A stretch of 13,079 nt of DNA from DASYAN01 sp036501345. Its GTDB lineage: Bacteria > Chloroflexota > Ktedonobacteria > Ktedonobacterales > Ktedonobacteraceae. This document shows positions 7,701-13,079 of this stretch, one piece after another. The position numbers were made by a program, and so were the translations under genes. A model generated the notes under the pieces. That model was not told the DNA's origin and searched no databases. It saw only the letters and a list, made by a program, of their open reading frames with translations. The stretch spans positions 1 through 13,079 of the forward strand of contig DASYAN010000206.1 of assembly GCA_036501345.1 (NCBI GenBank), read 5' to 3'. Position 1 is the first letter of the stretch. Each line of letters opens with the position of its first letter.

Positions 7701-7993
7701 GTAAACGTCTTCGCGGTACCACCCTGGTTTGTTAATGCCTCACGGCACCAACCTTTGTGAGTGTTGCTGAGGGTTACTGCTGCTTTTCGCCAACAGACCC
7801 ACTTCATCAGATGACAACACTCCGGCTATAACGACACCAACGGCTTGGTCTCTTCTTTCAATCCCACCTGGGTCCCATACAGGGATTTCAACCTGCAGCT
7901 CAGAGGTCATTTTCAATACTGGAACATCGCTGACTTCTCATCATCGTCAACTCTCTGTAGACGCCCATAGCATTTACTCGTCTCTTCAACGCA
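7671..7993 (-). promoter_or_regulatory. T-box riboswitch, methionine (AUG) specifier
   Basis: The leader RNA reads tRNA-Met charging. Conserved parts seen in order on the minus strand are: a GAAGAGACGAGTAAATG start (about 7988 down); the distal stem-I ACAGAGAG and GACGATGATGAGAAGTC segments; the specifier region TTGAAAATGACCTCTGAG, with ATG at 7910-7908 in the usual place before ACC; and the antiterminator T-box AGGGTGGTACCGCG (7725-7712). In the antiterminator bulge, TGGT (7721-7718) would pair with the ACCA 3' end of an uncharged tRNA whose discriminator is A, as in tRNA-Met. Uncharged tRNA-Met should stabilise the antiterminator and allow metX-metY-lysC-asd transcription. The T-box sequence is unmistakable; the specifier is assigned by position, not by computed folding. 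Confidence 0.93.
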
Positions 7994-8046
7994 ATTAAAA
8001 TTATTTAGTTCATTAAAGTGCTCAGGTGATTGGGGAAGTAGGTAAC

Positions 8047-8073
8047 AAAAAAGCCCCTCTCTACCAGGGGCTT
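8047..8073 (-). terminator. SAM-I riboswitch terminator
   Basis: AAGCCCCT (8073-8066) pairs with AGGGGCTT (8058-8051) around a 7-nt loop, followed by a T-run ending at 8047. The CCCCT arm can alternatively pair with AGGGG (8093-8089) on the 3' side of the aptamer's P1 helix, so SAM binding (P1 closed) frees the terminator to form. Confidence 0.9.
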
Positions 8074-8089
8074 GCTCCATTGCATATTC

Positions 8090-8205
8090 CCCTCATCTTG
8101 CGGAAGCATAATCATATTCCGCCGGAATTGGCACCCTGCTTGCAACATTGCAAACGGGTTGCCGGGCTTCACAGGGCCGTTTCCCTCCACCTCTCTGGAT
8201 GAGAG
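8090..8205 (-). promoter_or_regulatory. SAM-I (S-box) riboswitch aptamer
   Basis: The SAM-I core is clear on the minus strand. The P1 5' strand CTCTCATC (8205-8198) is followed by CAGAGAGGTGGAGGGAAACG, GGCCCTGTGAAGCCCGGCAACC (8178-8157), the P3 helix GTTTGCAA/TTGCAAGC, the conserved GGGTGCCAATTCC, a P4 hairpin, and the P1 3' strand GATGAGGG (8097-8090). P1 pairs over 8 bp with one G-T. SAM binding should stabilise P1 and let the downstream terminator form, so high SAM turns the methionine operon off. It starts about 45 nt after the predicted transcription start and lies about 100 nt upstream of the T-box in the same transcript. Confidence 0.94.
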
Positions 8206-8257
8206 CAGTTACTACTGCGAGATTTTGTTGTTCAAGGTTCTTTCTACTTTGATAAGT

Positions 8258-8287
8258 AGTATACCTAAGCAACTAAATAATTGTCAA
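8258..8287 (-). promoter_or_regulatory. Sigma-70-type promoter of the methionine operon
   Basis: On the minus strand TTGACA (8287-8282, a perfect -35) is followed by an 18-nt spacer and TATACT (8263-8258, five of six -10 bases). A start near 8250 gives a leader of about 610 nt holding both the SAM-I aptamer and the T-box. I saw no comparably good promoter between the two RNA elements. Confidence 0.75.
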
Positions 8288-8349
8288 GGGCACAAGTTTC
8301 ATTCTTAGATGTGCAAATTACACATTACCAGCAACCACAGCCATTTTAT

Positions 8350-9396
8350 CTATGTTCTACTTGCTGCCAACATCCGCTTTTTTACAAGGCTCATCACTAG
8401 AGGATGGTAGACATACTCATAGCCACCCAGAAACTGTGTCAGGCGCCCACCCCAGCCACGCTTAAATCGGTAAACCCCCTCCATCGCTTCACCTGCGTCA
8501 TCAGTATCAGGGATACCCCAGAAATCGTACAAGTGCGCACCATGCCGTTTAGCCCAGCGAATTGCCTCCCACTGCAACGCATAGTTGGGCATGCGTTGTC
8601 GCTCTTCGTTACTTGAAGCTCCATAGAGATAAATGGCCTGCCCGGCGAACAATGCTACGAAGATGCCTCCTAGCAGTTTGCCATCATGTTCAGCTAAAAG
8701 CAGCCGTAGTTCATCACAAGCAGCAAACAACTCCCAAACACGTAAATAATAGTCCAAGGTATGGATACCAAAATTATCACGTGCACCGGTCACCAGATAT
8801 AACTTATACCACTCGCGCACTTCCTCAAGGGAGGTCGCGACCCGGACAGCTACACCTTTGCGTGCAGCTAGACCTATGTTATAGCGACACTTGGGCTTCA
8901 TCTGAGATAGCAAGGTCTCCTCATCCGCAGACAGGTCCAGCACAATCGTACGCCTTGGCTGGATGCTACGCACCGGATGGAGATCCGACTGCGTTAGATA
9001 CTGCATAACATAGCTATCATTGGGGGCTTCTTGCTCCAATCCCAGATCTATATGCAGCGTCAGAGCACCCTGCTTGCGCAAGTAAGCATGGAGCAAAGAA
9101 AAGAATGTCTCGACTAATGTTGCTTGTGACCAGTCAATTACTGGACCTTTGGGAATGTAAGCCATATGACCTAGCCGCAATGGCACATGTGACATAGTAC
9201 GACGCAGCACCTGGGCTGCCGCAACCATACATTCCCCATCCCAGAGCCCAAGACGCAATGGCGACCAACCAGAAAATGCCTTCAGTTCACCCCAGTTCCA
9301 GCTTTGTAATAAGTGACCCTCGGAATGTTCTGCGACAAATTTATCCCACTGTGAGCGCTGCCGCTCAGGTACAACGCAAAGAGTTAGTTTATTCAT
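8350..9396 (-). CDS. FemAB/FemX-family aminoacyl- or acyltransferase
   Basis: A 348-residue protein with the double GNAT-like fold of the FemABX family, whose characterised members transfer amino acids from aminoacyl-tRNA to the peptidoglycan lipid II side chain; related proteins act in exopolysaccharide synthesis. Family features seen are QSWNWGELK (31-39), GPVIDW (84-89), RRTIVLDLS (148-156), MKPKCRYNIGLAARKGV (166-182), GGIFVALFAGQAIYLYGASS (243-262), MPNYALQWEAIRWA (269-282), DFWGIP (291-296) and YRFKRGWGG (309-317). It carries neither a signal peptide nor a transmembrane segment, so it probably works at the cytoplasmic face of the membrane. Its ATG directly follows the stop of the Uma2 gene with no bases between, so the two are probably translationally coupled. 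The exact substrate cannot be inferred; Chloroflexota walls are atypical, which makes the target uncertain. Confidence 0.82.
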   Translation of the reverse strand: MNKLTLCVVPERQRSQWDKFVAEHSEGHLLQSWNWGELKAFSGWSPLRLGLWDGECMVAAAQVLRRTMSHVPLRLGHMAYIPKGPVIDWSQATLVETFFSLLHAYLRKQGALTLHIDLGLEQEAPNDSYVMQYLTQSDLHPVRSIQPRRTIVLDLSADEETLLSQMKPKCRYNIGLAARKGVAVRVATSLEEVREWYKLYLVTGARDNFGIHTLDYYLRVWELFAACDELRLLLAEHDGKLLGGIFVALFAGQAIYLYGASSNEERQRMPNYALQWEAIRWAKRHGAHLYDFWGIPDTDDAGEAMEGVYRFKRGWGGRLTQFLGGYEYVYHPLVMSLVKKRMLAASRT

Positions 9397-9984
9397 TTAC
9401 GAAAATACACCTTCGTAGATCAATGTAAGAGGAAGTTCAAGATTAAGCTGATCAAGCTTTGCTATCTGATCTGCTAAGAAGTGCTCCTGCCTCCAATTGT
9501 TGGCACGCCGATAGACTTCGACGTATGGTTCATCCTGGCTTACCAAGACATAAACCTCAAGTGTAGAGCAATATCGATAGCGTGCAAATTTCTCAGCACG
9601 ATCATATTTTTCAGTGGAAGGCGACAAGACCTCAAAAACGATGCGAGGTGATCGTACCTTGAACGGCTTCAGTCGCTGCTTCTTGTCGCGGTCTGCAATA
9701 TCACACGTCACTACTACATCTGGCACAACAGGAGCGTGGCCTGGAATAGCAACATATTGTTCCTGGTAGACACGACATGGACCACTTTTGCCTAACTGTT
9801 CTTTCAGCAAGGCAGCAATGTTGTACCCAATGTCGGCATGCTCTGGGCTTGAGCCAGTCATATCGTAGACAATCCCATCAACAAGCTCGTAGCGATAGGG
9901 ACTCTCGGCGCTAATGAGACGCTCAAAGGCTTCCTCTGTCATGGGTATCCCATATGGATCGTCATACTGGGGATTAGCAGCCAT
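9397..9984 (-). CDS. Uma2-family (DUF820) PD-(D/E)XK-fold protein
   Basis: A 195-residue protein with the full set of Uma2-family motifs: YELVDG (32-37), EHADIGYNIA (48-57), VVPDVVV (86-92, Asp89), and IVFEVLSPST...D...K...Y (115-136; Glu118, Asp128, Lys132, Tyr136). These place the putative nuclease-like metal site of the restriction-endonuclease fold. The family is greatly expanded in cyanobacteria and Chloroflexota, and its role is not established, so nuclease activity is only a fold-based guess. The start is well supported: AAAGGAG sits 6 nt before the ATG. It is the first gene of a two-gene unit with the FemAB-family gene. A candidate promoter upstream reads TAGGCA, 18-nt spacer, TATAAT on the minus strand (near 10030-10060). 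Confidence 0.88.
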   Translation of the reverse strand: MAANPQYDDPYGIPMTEEAFERLISAESPYRYELVDGIVYDMTGSSPEHADIGYNIAALLKEQLGKSGPCRVYQEQYVAIPGHAPVVPDVVVTCDIADRDKKQRLKPFKVRSPRIVFEVLSPSTEKYDRAEKFARYRYCSTLEVYVLVSQDEPYVEVYRRANNWRQEHFLADQIAKLDQLNLELPLTLIYEGVFS

Positions 9985-10150
9985 TGCTCACTCCTTTCAC
10001 GAATAACAGTCCTCTCTACAATGCTCCCTATTATAAACTCGCTTGATTAAATCTGCCTACTACCTGCTACTATGCAATTGGTTATAAATAGCACAAACAG
10101 CGAATTGATCGCAATACTCGACAATTATAACAGAGCCGTGAAGGTATCCA

Positions 10151-10167
10151 CACTCTGTAGCAGAGTG
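10151..10167. repeat. Perfect 7-bp dyad in the divergent spacer upstream of the TrkA pair
   Basis: CACTCTG (10151-10157) and CAGAGTG (10161-10167) are perfect inverted repeats around TAG. They lie in the 290-base spacer between the divergent Uma2 and TrkA genes, just after a possible plus-strand -10 (TATAAC at 10126-10131, with a weakly placed TTGATC 15 nt upstream). This could be an operator or an RNA hairpin. I see no gene in the rest of the spacer. Confidence 0.4.
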
Positions 10168-10274
10168 AGATAACCGATGCCCTTGCTCTTTCTGCTCACG
10201 TATGCGAGAATGTTTGCATTAAACCACTTTATTACTGTGGCAAGCATGGTTTTTTAAACCAACAGGAGGCTTTC

Positions 10275-10679
10275 GTGAAAGTTGTCATCCTTGGCTGTGG
10301 CCGCGTTGGAGCAACTCTGGCCACACAATTGGATCAAGTTGGACATTCAGTCTCAATTATTGATAGTAGTAGTGACGCCTTTCAGCGTCTGAGCTCCAAG
10401 TTCAGAGGGAATAAGATTATCGGAAACGGTGCTCAGGAAGATGTCCTCCGACGAGCAGGCATCGAGACTGCGGATGCATTCGCTGCAGTTACCAACGGAG
10501 ACAATCGCAACATTCTGGCCAGCCAGATAGCAAAAGAAATCTTCCACATCAAAAAAGTTGTTTGTCGTATTTATGATCCCCTCCGGCAGCGTACATTTGA
10601 CGAACTCGGGCTAGAAGCCATCTGTCCTACAACCGTCGTTGCAGATATGTTGTTCGATTCCTTGAGTGGAATCAGATAG
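10275..10679 (+). CDS. TrkA-N (RCK) NAD-binding regulatory protein, short form
   Basis: A 134-residue cytoplasmic protein consisting of one TrkA-N/RCK Rossmann domain. The nucleotide motif LGCGRVG (6-12) has the acidic residue Asp30 at the end of the second strand, typical of NAD(H) binding. It continues with GNGAQEDVLRRAGIETADAFAAVTNGDNRN and a KKVVCRIYDP strand. Family members form ring-shaped cytoplasmic subunits gating Trk/Ktr potassium uptake channels. The TrkA-C domain is absent; the gene ends naturally at TAG just after the Rossmann fold. It starts at GTG, 5 nt after a perfect AGGAGG (10264-10269). It is followed 31 bases later by a second TrkA protein with a C-terminal domain, and the two probably work together as a split regulatory subunit. 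No TrkH/KtrB channel gene is in the window. Confidence 0.88.
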   Translation: MKVVILGCGRVGATLATQLDQVGHSVSIIDSSSDAFQRLSSKFRGNKIIGNGAQEDVLRRAGIETADAFAAVTNGDNRNILASQIAKEIFHIKKVVCRIYDPLRQRTFDELGLEAICPTTVVADMLFDSLSGIR

Positions 10680-10710
10680 AAAAACGTAATACACGAATAG
10701 GGGCAGCTAT

Positions 10711-11370
10711 ATGTATATTATCATCGGAGGTGGAGGCGACGTCGGCTACTACCTCACCCGCAGTTTGCTACACCAGGGCCACGAGGTTCTCCTTCTAGAA
10801 AAAGGACACGAACGCTACCAATCATTAAGTGATGAACTAGGACAGTCCGTCTTAAAAGGAGATGCCTGTGAAGCAAGAATCATGGACGAGGCCGGAGCTC
10901 AACGTGCGGATGTAGTCATTGCGGTTACGGGTGAAGACGAAGACAATCTGGTGATTTGCCAGATGGCCAAGAAACGCTTCAAGGTCGCACGCACTATCGC
11001 ACGCTTAAACAACCCTAAGCATGAGGCCCTGTTCCAGAAATTAGGCATTGACGTCACAGTTAGCCCAACGAAAGCCATTCTATCGTTGATCGAAACTGAA
11101 CTTCCCGGTCCACGCTTTGTGCAGCTCATGACGCTCAAGAAAGCAGGACTGGAAATTCTAGAGATGAGTATTCCTTCACTCTCACCGGTCATAGGTAAAG
11201 AGCTCAACCAGATAAACCTACCGCGTCGCTGTAATCTGGTACTGATTCTTCGCGATAATGAACCAATCTTTCCTACCTCAGATACAACGCTGCAGGCCAA
11301 TGATGATATTTACGCACTGGTCACCCGCGAGGCAGAGGAAGAACTACGTACCATATTTGGCACAGCATAG
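10711..11370 (+). CDS. TrkA-family potassium uptake regulatory protein (TrkA-N plus TrkA-C)
   Basis: A 219-residue cytoplasmic protein. Residues 1-125 form an RCK/TrkA-N Rossmann domain with GGGDVG (7-12) and acidic Glu30, then GDACEARIMDEAGAQRADVVIAVTGEDEDNLV and TIARLNNP. Residues about 135-217 form a TrkA-C domain (LEILEMSIPSLSPVIGKELNQINLPRRCNLVLILRDNEPIFPTSDTTLQANDDIYALV), a ligand-sensing module that in relatives binds c-di-AMP or other small molecules. An AGGGG SD lies 7 nt upstream of the ATG. With the short TrkA just before it, this makes a two-subunit cytoplasmic gate for a potassium channel that must be encoded elsewhere. The gene ends at a hairpin shared with the converging AI-2E gene. 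Confidence 0.9.
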   Translation: MYIIIGGGGDVGYYLTRSLLHQGHEVLLLEKGHERYQSLSDELGQSVLKGDACEARIMDEAGAQRADVVIAVTGEDEDNLVICQMAKKRFKVARTIARLNNPKHEALFQKLGIDVTVSPTKAILSLIETELPGPRFVQLMTLKKAGLEILEMSIPSLSPVIGKELNQINLPRRCNLVLILRDNEPIFPTSDTTLQANDDIYALVTREAEEELRTIFGTA

Positions 11371-11377
11371 ATCTTTC

Positions 11378-11415
11378 AAAGAGTCCTCCAAGTCGTGCGA
11401 TCCGGTGGGCTCTTT
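11378..11415. terminator. Hairpin between the converging TrkA and AI-2E genes, probable weak terminator
   Basis: AAAGAGTCC (11378-11386) pairs with GGGCTCTTT (11407-11415), 9 bp with one G-T, around a 20-nt loop. The AAA/TTT at the stem ends give short T tracts on both strands, but there is no long U run, so terminator strength is uncertain. Confidence 0.5.
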
Positions 11416-11431
11416 ATCCGCAACCAATCAC

Positions 11432-12673
11432 TCATGATGAATGATAGGTTTGCTCTCCATCTAGCTCTAACTGACCCTCCACTTCCGACTGGCGGTCGTG
11501 CAAGGTCTTTTCTGCACTAGCACCTTTATCATGCAATCTACTGACTAAACTCCCGCTGGGACGCTGAAATGTCCATGGGGCGCGTTTGTGTGCCAGCATT
11601 TCATCAGCGCTCTCACCACGAGCAGAACGATAAATGCTAGCCAAAACCACCCACCCAGCCGCGACAAGAGGGGTTGCAATTAGCGCACCGAATACACCAA
11701 ACAGTTTAGCCCCAACCAGTAGAGCCATAATTGCAGCTACAGGATGCAAACCAACGGCGTGCCCAACAATACGAGGTCCCAGAATATTACTTTCAATCGC
11801 TTGAAGTATGACAAAGCATAGAGCAATGACAAAGGTACGCGAGAAAGGATCGGGCAAAAGTAACGAGAGTAGCAGTGGCGTAATCGAGGCTAGGGCTGGC
11901 CCAACCATAGGAATTGTCTCAAAGAGGAAGGCAAGCACCCCACAGATCAAAGCATAACTTCCCAGGCCCGTCGCTACACAAATCATACTTGTACAAAGTC
12001 CAATAATCAGCGCCAGCGTCAACTGCCCACGTATATAGTTTCCCACCACCCGATTAAGTGCGTCTTCGAATAGGAGAGCATTCGGTAACCAGTGCCGTGG
12101 CACAATGTTTACGAAGCCCTCCCGAATGCGTTTGCCATCAAGGGTAAGATAAAAACTGAGCACAATCACCAGCACAATATTGAGCAGGGCATTGGTAACC
12201 ATGAAAAATGCATTGAGGGTATTATAAGCCAGCGATCTGGCAAAATCAGTCGCTTGTACTTGGAATTGGCTAATAGCAGCATTAATGTTCTCGGCAGGAA
12301 TACCACTATGCTTTTCGAGATACTGTATAGTCGCATGGAAGGTTTCTGGTAACGAACTAGCAAAGGTAATTACCGTATTGGAGAAAGTAAGCGATTGCTG
12401 AATGAGAGACAGCCCTAACTCATAAGCTAGCCAACTAATAAGACCCAGCACAACCACATAGGTAATCACAGCAGCCAGTGAGCGAGGAACACCATATTTC
12501 ACCAGCAAGTTAACAAGCGGAGTGAGTAAAAAAGCCACAGCCATCGACAACAAGAGAATCACGATAGCTTCGACGAATTGACCTAGTACTGACCATAAAG
12601 CCCAGAAAATTACGCCAGCACAAATCACACAGATTAAAACATCGCGAGTCTGTCGCCAATCCCTTTGACCCAT
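11432..12673 (-). CDS. AI-2E-family (PF01594) membrane transporter
   Basis: A 413-residue polytopic inner-membrane protein. The family pattern shows as paired N-terminal hydrophobic helices (DVLICVICAGVIFWALWSVL, then VEAIVILLLSMAVAFLLTPLVNLLVKYGVPR), a soluble segment (about 95-160), a helix NALLNIVLVIVLSFYLTLDGKRIREGF, the conserved VVGNYIRGQLTLALIIG, and the C-terminal core ETIPMVGPALASITPLLLSLL ... NILGPRIVGHAVGLHPVAAIMALLVGAKLFGVFGALIATPLVA. The last 60 residues are a charged cytoplasmic tail. Named members export autoinducer-2 (TqsA) or act as sodium/proton antiporters, so the substrate here is unknown. The ATG at 12673 follows AAGGAG by 8 nt and gives MGQRDW; the longer in-frame start upstream (12712) lacks comparable support. 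It stands alone on its strand. Confidence 0.85.
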   Translation of the reverse strand: MGQRDWRQTRDVLICVICAGVIFWALWSVLGQFVEAIVILLLSMAVAFLLTPLVNLLVKYGVPRSLAAVITYVVVLGLISWLAYELGLSLIQQSLTFSNTVITFASSLPETFHATIQYLEKHSGIPAENINAAISQFQVQATDFARSLAYNTLNAFFMVTNALLNIVLVIVLSFYLTLDGKRIREGFVNIVPRHWLPNALLFEDALNRVVGNYIRGQLTLALIIGLCTSMICVATGLGSYALICGVLAFLFETIPMVGPALASITPLLLSLLLPDPFSRTFVIALCFVILQAIESNILGPRIVGHAVGLHPVAAIMALLVGAKLFGVFGALIATPLVAAGWVVLASIYRSARGESADEMLAHKRAPWTFQRPSGSLVSRLHDKGASAEKTLHDRQSEVEGQLELDGEQTYHSS

Positions 12674-13079
12674 AACCCCTTCTCCTTTACACTTATGAAA
12701 ATCCCTTTCCACATTTCTCCGATTCAGTCAAGCAGCATCCTCCTTTAGTCTATTTTGGCAGGTTTCTGTAAAAAGAACAAGCCACTATCCGTTGTCTAAT
12801 AGTGTATAATTTATTTCAATCTTTGGATTAGCAAATTACCTTATAGAGCCTATCGAGAAGTTAAACATATCAGATATCCCTTGTGTAAATAGGATAATAA
12901 GGCTCTAAGCCCAAAAGGTTGATTTATGAGAAGGAGGCATATATTCATATACATAAATGAAACTTTATTTATGTCGATGTCGTCATTTGATTAAGTAGTA
13001 CTTGACGAACCGTTGGCTCAAGGATATGTGAGCCAACAAGTATAACACACTATAGGATTTCTTATCATTTTCATCCCTG
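12674..13079. other. Non-coding right end with inverted repeats
   Basis: I see no convincing gene in this stretch. It holds the upstream region of the AI-2E gene, a nested set of inverted repeats (TAGAGCC near 12844 with GGCTCTA near 12901, enclosing ATATCC/GGATA), an isolated AAGGAGG near 12931 with no well-placed start codon, and a perfect 9-bp dyad (13012-13037, listed separately). A plus-strand transcript starting here could be the leader of a gene beyond the window. Confidence 0.5.
13012..13037. repeat. Perfect 9-bp dyad, possible operator
   Basis: GTTGGCTCA (13012-13020) and TGAGCCAAC (13029-13037) are perfect inverted repeats around 8 bases. No T-run follows on either strand, so a terminator is unlikely. 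TTGACG at 13002-13007 with TATGTG 17 bases on would make a weak promoter overlapped by the dyad, suggesting an operator. Confidence 0.45.

Noticed and set aside
7640..7807. An N-terminal extension of metX by about 55 codons
   Set aside because: The frame stays open only because it crosses the T-box antiterminator and terminator. The strong SD directly before 7645/7639 and the normal MetX N-terminus support the shorter start.
8005..8308. Short open frames on both strands between metX and the FemAB gene
   Set aside because: They overlap the SAM-I aptamer and its promoter, have no SD, and resemble no protein; the RNA structure explains the sequence.
10132..10274. A c-di-AMP (ydaO-type) riboswitch upstream of the TrkA genes
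   Set aside because: Suggested by the potassium-gate context, but I could not find the conserved core segments of that class in the leader.
12921..12998. A tiny plus-strand peptide (13 codons from the ATG at 12957) after an AAGGAGG
   Set aside because: The SD-like site is about 19 nt from the ATG, too far, and the peptide shows nothing recognisable.
1..13079. CRISPR arrays, tRNA or rRNA genes
   Set aside because: I saw no regularly spaced direct repeats, no tRNA cloverleaf with CCA-type ends and no rRNA-like sequence on either strand.

Overview
The window (about 50% GC) looks like chromosome of a Ktedonobacter-like member of the Chloroflexota. This is inference. It rests on an IscB/omega-RNA element of the kind highly multiplied in Ktedonobacter racemifer, a lone pair of TrkA-type proteins, a Uma2 protein, a FemAB-type enzyme, and clostridial-style RNA control (SAM-I plus T-box) of methionine genes. 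No 16S gene or other direct marker is present.

Layout. At the left end, a plus-strand lipoprotein gene of the sedolisin (S53) fold appears to lack most of its catalytic residues. It converges on a minus-strand methionine operon at a perfect 13-bp bidirectional terminator. The operon is read right to left: promoter (8258-8287), SAM-I riboswitch with its own terminator, T-box with a methionine (AUG) specifier and its own terminator, then metX, metY, lysC and asd. MetX acylates homoserine, MetY adds sulfide to give homocysteine, and LysC and Asd make the precursor aspartate semialdehyde. Homoserine dehydrogenase and methionine synthase are not in the window. Between lysC and asd sits a roughly 950-bp IS200/IS605-type element. 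It keeps both end hairpins and an omega-RNA (HEARO) region, but only the C-terminal half of iscB and no transposase.

Right of the methionine leader, a two-gene minus-strand unit (Uma2-family protein, then a FemAB-family aminoacyl/acyltransferase) joins with no bases between stop and start. A 290-bp divergent spacer follows. Two plus-strand TrkA-like NAD-binding regulatory proteins come next and converge, over a hairpin, on a minus-strand AI-2E-family membrane protein. The last 400 bases hold no convincing gene, but they do hold a perfect 9-bp dyad and other inverted repeats.

The most notable points are the hetero-tandem SAM-I plus Met T-box leader, which should act as a two-input NOR gate on an entire aspartate-to-homocysteine operon, and the deletion-derived IscB element that keeps its omega-RNA and lies inside that operon on the same strand, so the guide RNA could come under methionine control.
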